Assembly (NCBI RefSeq): GCF_009763805.1
Contig: NZ_CP046804.1
Location: forward strand, 1,860,001-1,924,000
DNA from: Vibrio cidicii
GTDB taxonomy: Bacteria > Pseudomonadota > Gammaproteobacteria > Enterobacterales > Vibrionaceae
Direction of reading: 5' to 3'
Length of the DNA: 64,000 nt
The notes beneath the pieces are model-generated. The model was not told the DNA's origin. It made no database searches and saw nothing but the letters and a program-made list of their open reading frames with translations. Both the position numbers and the translations under genes were made by a program. Below are positions 60,398 to 64,000 of this stretch, in pieces (position 1 is the stretch's first letter; the number at the start of each line of letters is the position of its first letter).

Positions 60398-60448
60398 ATG
60401 CTAACTTGAGTTGACAGACCAATCTGACACTCAGCAAGGAGTTAGCAT
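60398..60448 (+). promoter_or_regulatory. Hairpin over the ribosome-binding site and start codon of the DUF2860-like gene
   Basis: ATGCTAACT (60398-60406) pairs perfectly with AGTTAGCAT (60440-60448), which includes the end of the AAGGAG Shine-Dalgarno and the first two bases of the ATG. The enclosed bases hold further short complements (TGAG/CTCA, CAG/CTG). Confidence 0.5.
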
Positions 60449-61437
60449 GAACATCAAAGGGCTGGCATTGTGTTTAAGCAGTGCCCTTCTTATCCCAAAT
60501 TTACAGGCCAAGCCGATAGACTTTACCCCCGGGCTTAGCGGTGGCATTAGCCTGAATGCGGGTATCAACCAAACCAACTCCCAGTTCAACACCAACGACG
60601 ACAACGCCATAACGCAAGATTTGAATCGTCAGGGAAAACAAACCGAAACGGCGGCACCGTTTATTCTCGGCCGTTTGCAATACACCTTTGGTAATCAAGC
60701 GATTTTCGTTGGGAACAGCGAAGATCAAATTAGTGAAGCGCAATTTCAAGCTGAAGTTGGCTACATCCAGATTCTGGCAAAAGGAACCTACCTCACCGCC
60801 GCGATGTTTGGCAATATGCCGGGCATGGATGAAACGTGGCAAGATCCGTATCTGACTAACCAAGAGCGTCAAACAACCGAGCAGAACATCATGGGCGGCC
60901 GATTGGCCTTCAGTACACAGATCCCATTTCCAGTGACGCTCAAGTATGCCTTTGCGCAGAGTGAAATTGATGATGATACGATTGGCATTTCTCAATCGTT
61001 AAGCAGTGCTCAACAGAAATCGCTGCGACGCGACAGCACCTATCAACGTGTCGGGGTTGAACTTTCCTTTCCTTTGTCACAAACCTTCATTCTCTCACCT
61101 GCTTTTTACTACACCGACAAAAATGCCGATGGCAGTGCGCAGAGCTCAGCAGAAATCGCCACTCAGTTATCGGTGGTAGCCATGCAAAATCGTCATGAGC
61201 TGATTGCGACGGTGCGAAATAGCGAAGCGGAATACGATGCCGAAAATCCGGTATTTAATCTCCGTCAGGATTACAAAGCGTTCAGTGTGTTTGCCGTGTA
61301 CAACTACCACAATCCGTTTGCGCTACAGAAACACGCAACTGAACGTGATGGCCGGATATCAGCAGCACGAGTCGGACATCGATTTCTACGACAGTGAGAA
61401 TACTTTTATCTCAACAGGTATCAGTTACACCTTCTAG
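60447..61437 (+). pseudogene. Outer-membrane protein, DUF2860-like, broken by a 1-base insertion
   Basis: Predicted outer-membrane beta-barrel: signal peptide (about 1-22, ending L-Q-A-K), then alternating aromatic strands and a C-terminal Phe (I-S-Y-T-F), the usual barrel end. I recall this type as DUF2860. AAGGAG lies before ATG 60447. The frame is lost after P-F-A-L-Q. Removing one A from AAA at 61329-61331 (CAGAAACACG to CAGAACACG) restores N-T-Q-L-N-V-M-A-G-Y and the barrel end at 61437, 329 residues. It follows the kinase gene by 76 bases and precedes a lipoprotein gene by 18. Confidence 0.85.
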
Positions 61438-61455
61438 CACCTAAGGAAAACAAAC

Positions 61456-62235
61456 ATGTTTAAGTCAGCGAAAATTGTCCTCATGTTTGGCGTAATGGCA
61501 CTTGTCTCGGGATGTGATGTCGATGATGTTACCGATGCCGATAAACTGAGCAAACCGACCGTCAATGCCGGATCAGATCAGCTGTTAAAATTGCCCCTCA
61601 ACAGCATCACCCTTTCAGGCTCAGCCAAATCGTTTCTCTCGGTTTATAAAATCAAGACCACCAGTTGGAGCCAAGTTGCCGGACCACAGCAACTGGCGCT
61701 GCTCAACGCCGACAAGCTAACCGCCACTGCGCTCTACCCAGCTACCGCTGGCACGTATATTTTTCAGCTTTACGCCAAAGACACTGGCGGACGGAGCAAT
61801 ACCGATCAAGTGAAAATCATTATTGAGCCCGCCACTCAAGCCAGTGCGATTCGTCGTATGCAAAGCAACACGGTATCAAATGAAATCGCCGCCGTTTCAT
61901 GGCGTTACGGCGCCCAAAACCAAGGCGTGCTGGTATTCGCGGCGCTCGGAAACATTGATCTAAGCGAGCTCAAACAACAGCTCAATCTTGCCATCGAGGA
62001 ACTCAACAGTGCAGCCGAGCTTTCACTCGATTTCTCGCAAAGCACTGGCGGAGATGTGCAAACTGCGCTGCAAATCATCGAAACGCTGTCACAGCAAAGC
62101 TTGCCCGTTTGTCTACAGGATAGGTGCTCTCAGTTGTATGCGGGATACTTGAGCGAGCGAGCTTTCTCTCTTGAACCTCACTGCAACAGCGTTCCAATGT
62201 GCGTTGATGGGCTACTGCAAGAGCGCAGAGATTAA
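61456..62235 (+). CDS. Lipoprotein with PKD-like domain
   Basis: A 259-residue lipoprotein with signal peptide and lipobox V-S-G-C. Residues about 33-125 form a PKD/REJ-like beta domain (N-A-G-S-D-Q, T-S-W-S-Q-V-A-G-P, G-T-Y-I-F-Q-L). The C-terminal part is helical and ends with four Cys (C-L-Q-D-R-C, then C-N-S-V-P-M-C), which may form disulfides. It lies 18 bases after the outer-membrane protein gene, so these two plus the two-component pair probably form one transcription unit. AAGGAAAA precedes the ATG. Confidence 0.82.
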   Translation: MFKSAKIVLMFGVMALVSGCDVDDVTDADKLSKPTVNAGSDQLLKLPLNSITLSGSAKSFLSVYKIKTTSWSQVAGPQQLALLNADKLTATALYPATAGTYIFQLYAKDTGGRSNTDQVKIIIEPATQASAIRRMQSNTVSNEIAAVSWRYGAQNQGVLVFAALGNIDLSELKQQLNLAIEELNSAAELSLDFSQSTGGDVQTALQIIETLSQQSLPVCLQDRCSQLYAGYLSERAFSLEPHCNSVPMCVDGLLQERRD

Positions 62236-62260
62236 AGTGGTAAAAAACACTTGTTATAAA

Positions 62261-62287
62261 AAAACCGCGCAAAGGCGCGGCTTTTTT
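62261..62287. terminator. Terminator between the lipoprotein gene and convergent recR
   Basis: GC-rich stem CCGCGC with GCGCGG, flanked by seven A and six T on the two sides; functional in both directions. Confidence 0.82.
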
Positions 62288-62300
62288 ACACAGAACTCGG

Positions 62301-62903
62301 CTAAAAAAGCTTATGCCGCCCGAGGAGCGAATGAGACAAGGTTGTGCCATCCACCAGCTCAAGCTCGCCGCCAACAGGCACCCCGTGGGCAATACGGCTG
62401 GCGGTCACTTGATGCTCGCGGCATAACTCTGCGATGTAATGCGCGGTGGCCTCGCCTTCAACCGTTGGGTTGGTCGCCAAAATCACTTCCGTGATGTCGC
62501 CACGACGCAGACGATAATCCAGCACATCCAAGCCAATATCACTCGGGCCGATCCCATCTAAAGGCGATAGATGCCCCATCAGCACAAAGTAGCGGCCAGA
62601 AAACTGCCCAGTAGCTTCCACGGCGGCGATATCTGCCGGGCTTTCCACCACGCACAATAAGCCGTTTTCCTGACGTTTTGGATTGGTGCAGATGTTACAC
62701 ACTTCCTCTTCAGTAAAGGTTCGGCATTCGTTGCAGTGGCCGATTTCGGTCATCGCATGATTTAGGGCGTCTGCAAGCTGCAATCCGCCTTTTCTGTCTC
62801 TCTGTAACAAATGAAAGGCCATACGCTGCGCCGACTTGGGGCCAACCCCAGGTAGACAACGTAAGGCCTCCATCAATTGTTCCAGCATATGACTGGTACG
62901 CAT
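62301..62903 (-). CDS. recR: Recombination mediator RecR
   Basis: Acts with RecF and RecO to load RecA on gapped DNA. The 200-residue protein has the helix-hairpin-helix ([11 protein letters not shown], about 17-27) and the four-Cys zinc finger (C-N-E-C and C-N-I-C, about 57-72). A TOPRIM domain (V-V-E-S-P-A-D, later G-G-E-L) follows. It starts 16 bases after ybaB in the conserved dnaX-ybaB-recR order. Confidence 0.97.
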   Translation of the reverse strand: MRTSHMLEQLMEALRCLPGVGPKSAQRMAFHLLQRDRKGGLQLADALNHAMTEIGHCNECRTFTEEEVCNICTNPKRQENGLLCVVESPADIAAVEATGQFSGRYFVLMGHLSPLDGIGPSDIGLDVLDYRLRRGDITEVILATNPTVEGEATAHYIAELCREHQVTASRIAHGVPVGGELELVDGTTLSHSLLGRHKLF

Positions 62904-62919
62904 TGGCTAACCTTGTCGA

Positions 62920-63249
62920 TTAGAAAGGCATTTTCATGCCTGGTGGTAGTTGCATACCGCCAGTGATGCTTGCCATCTTCTCTTTCTGCGTCTCTTCAAC
63001 ACGGCGCGCCGCATCATTGAACGCTGCGGCAATCAAATCTTCCAGCATCTCTTTGTCGTCTTCCATCAAGCTTTCGTCGATGTCAACGCGGCGCACGCTG
63101 TGGCTACCTGTGATGGTGATTTTAACCAGACCCGCGCCTGATTCACCCACCACTTCCATATTTGCGATTTCTTCTTGAAGCTTTTGCATGCGATCTTGCA
63201 TTTGCTGGGCCTGCTTCATTAGGTTGCCCATACCGCCTTTACCAAACAT
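62920..63249 (-). CDS. ybaB: YbaB/EbfC nucleoid-associated protein
   Basis: Small DNA-binding protein that forms a dimer with tweezer-like helices. The 109-residue sequence begins with [17 protein letters not shown] and ends P-P-G-M-K-M-P-F, both typical. It lies between dnaX and recR as in most gamma-proteobacteria. In E. coli the dnaX-ybaB-recR genes are co-transcribed. Confidence 0.97.
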   Translation of the reverse strand: MFGKGGMGNLMKQAQQMQDRMQKLQEEIANMEVVGESGAGLVKITITGSHSVRRVDIDESLMEDDKEMLEDLIAAAFNDAARRVEETQKEKMASITGGMQLPPGMKMPF

Positions 63250-63324
63250 GTTTATCTCTCTGGTTGAATGAGGTGTTCACAATGGATGGGGTCGAGAAAG
63301 CGATATTTCAACCCCGGGAATATT

Positions 63325-64000
63325 TTAGACAGGTCGAACACTGTCTCTGTCCAGTTCCGCGCTAAATCGGCGCAAAATAAACTGTACGTTGGGATCTTCT
63401 TCCAGGCTGGTAAAAGCCTGCTGTAATTTCTGCTGATAGAGACGCTCACGCAGCTCCAAAGGTGTTTCACCTTGTTCGCCAATCTCGACCGAAAGATGAC
63501 ACTCTTCTCCCAGCACTCGATTGAGTGCGTGCAGCAGTTCGTTTTGTGCCTTGTCGGTGTTCAAGTGTTGCTGATGCGGCCGTAGCGTCAAAGCGATGGT
63601 CGAGCCCTCTTTTTGGTAAACGGAATTGAGAGCAAGCTGCTCAACCAGTTTTGCCGTCTCCAATCGAGTAATAAGGCGCGCCCATTCACTTTGTTCAAGG
63701 GATTGTGCAATCAGCTTTTCCGCCATCTCTGGCGTTTTTTCATGCTCAAGAGCACGTTTGATTTCACTTGGCGTCAGCTCTTTCTGTTTTGGTTGCTGCG
63801 GTGTGAGGGTTGGACGCCACTGATAAGGCTCGTTATCCGCCTCCACCACCGTTTCTATGGCCGCAGCTTTGCTTGGCGACATCGACATCGTGCCGGCGTT
63901 TTTCTGCGCGACACGATCTAACACCGACTCTTTACTCGCCGATGCCGCGTTAGGCTTTTTTGCCCCACCACTTTGTTGTAAGCCTTTGCGCTGCGATCTC
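63325..64000 (-). CDS. dnaX: DNA polymerase III subunit tau/gamma, 3' part
   Basis: Only the last 225 codons are present; the frame stays open to the window edge (first complete codon at 63999). This is the tau-specific region: a basic, low-complexity linker followed by the C-terminal part that binds the polymerase core (T-P-S-E-I-K-R-A-L-E to R-R-F-S-A-E-L-D-R-D-S). In the linker the heptamer A AAA AAG lies in frame, and a -1 shift there would give a stop two codons later (GCC TAA), producing gamma. ybaB follows 75 bases downstream. Confidence 0.93.
   Translation of the reverse strand, partial: RSQRKGLQQSGGAKKPNAASASKESVLDRVAQKNAGTMSMSPSKAAAIETVVEADNEPYQWRPTLTPQQPKQKELTPSEIKRALEHEKTPEMAEKLIAQSLEQSEWARLITRLETAKLVEQLALNSVYQKEGSTIALTLRPHQQHLNTDKAQNELLHALNRVLGEECHLSVEIGEQGETPLELRERLYQQKLQQAFTSLEEDPNVQFILRRFSAELDRDSVRPV
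63950..63961 (-). promoter_or_regulatory. Predicted programmed -1 frameshift site in dnaX
   Basis: On the minus strand the codons GCA AAA AAG contain the slippery heptamer A AAA AAG (63961-63955). After a -1 slip the next codons are GCC and TAA (stop at 63952-63950). E. coli dnaX uses the same heptamer to make gamma. A convincing stimulatory hairpin or correctly spaced Shine-Dalgarno was not clear by eye. Confidence 0.75.

Noticed and set aside
62090..62235. Frameshift at the 3' end of the PKD-type lipoprotein gene
   Set aside because: No family-like continuation is found in another frame and no GAAAC-type site explains it; the given stop looks genuine.

Overview
The window looks like chromosome I of a Vibrio. 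It carries the Vibrio-type flagellar T-ring gene motY divergent from rnt, a Vibrio-type alkaline phosphatase, a Vibrio-type adenine riboswitch ahead of add, an Rnf complex end followed by nth, and several small proteins I know mainly from vibrios. The add aptamer differs at many bases from the well-known V. vulnificus sequence as I remember it, so a related species is more likely than V. vulnificus itself. I name no species. Nearly everything is ordinary core chromosome: I see no insertion sequence, prophage, integron or CRISPR array.

Layout. 1-5.7 kb: rnfG end, rnfE, nth, gloA, a Fur-box-preceded small protein, motY, rnt and a Na+/H+ antiporter-family permease. 5.7-12 kb: DsbA-like protein, grxD, sodB, a small conserved protein, an SDR oxidoreductase and adhE. 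12.7-21.9 kb: ychE, a voltage-gated K+ channel, asd, an NhaC-type antiporter, a membrane-anchored Hpt protein and yejK/yejL/yejM. 22-26.5 kb: a Crp/Fnr regulator and two chemoreceptors. 26.5-36.8 kb: a deacetylase-like protein, topB, ydjA, fadH with a FadR operator, sppA, ansA, yeaC and a lipoprotein. 37-47 kb: msrB, gapA, yeaD, a third chemoreceptor, riboswitch-add, a lipoprotein, an EEP-family lipoprotein and metY. 47-50.2 kb: an Mg2+ transport operon (CBS protein, mgtE, mgtC-like) behind a structured leader. 50.2-51.8 kb: sparse, with two small genes and tRNA-Arg(UCU). 51.8-64 kb: folD behind a PurR box, rlmA, chaN with a Fur box, phoA, two Cys-cluster proteins, a two-component system with an outer-membrane protein and a lipoprotein, then recR, ybaB and the dnaX 3' part.

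The strongest unexpected signal is in the base sequence itself. Eleven genes are broken by single-base frameshifts. Ten of these repair to a full-length, family-like protein by removing one A (or T) from the same context, [A/C]GAAAC back to [A/C]GAAC on one strand or the other. Genes hit are rnfE, sodB, the SDR gene, adhE, nhaC, yejK, a chemoreceptor gene, rlmA, chaN and an outer-membrane protein gene. The eleventh (ychE) lacks one G in a G run. A systematic base-calling error is the simplest explanation, but the uniformity deserves a check against raw reads. These genes are listed as type pseudogene because the given sequence cannot encode them intact; I expect most to be intact in the organism.

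Other points worth a look: two tandem overlapping upstream reading frames and a Shine-Dalgarno-containing hairpin ahead of the Mg2+ operon, an in-frame A AAA AAG slippery site in dnaX, a 16-bp perfect hairpin between the divergent msrB and gapA genes, eight tandem copies of GTTCTAG between ansA and yeaC, and hairpins over the ribosome-binding regions of the DUF2860-like and nhaC genes.
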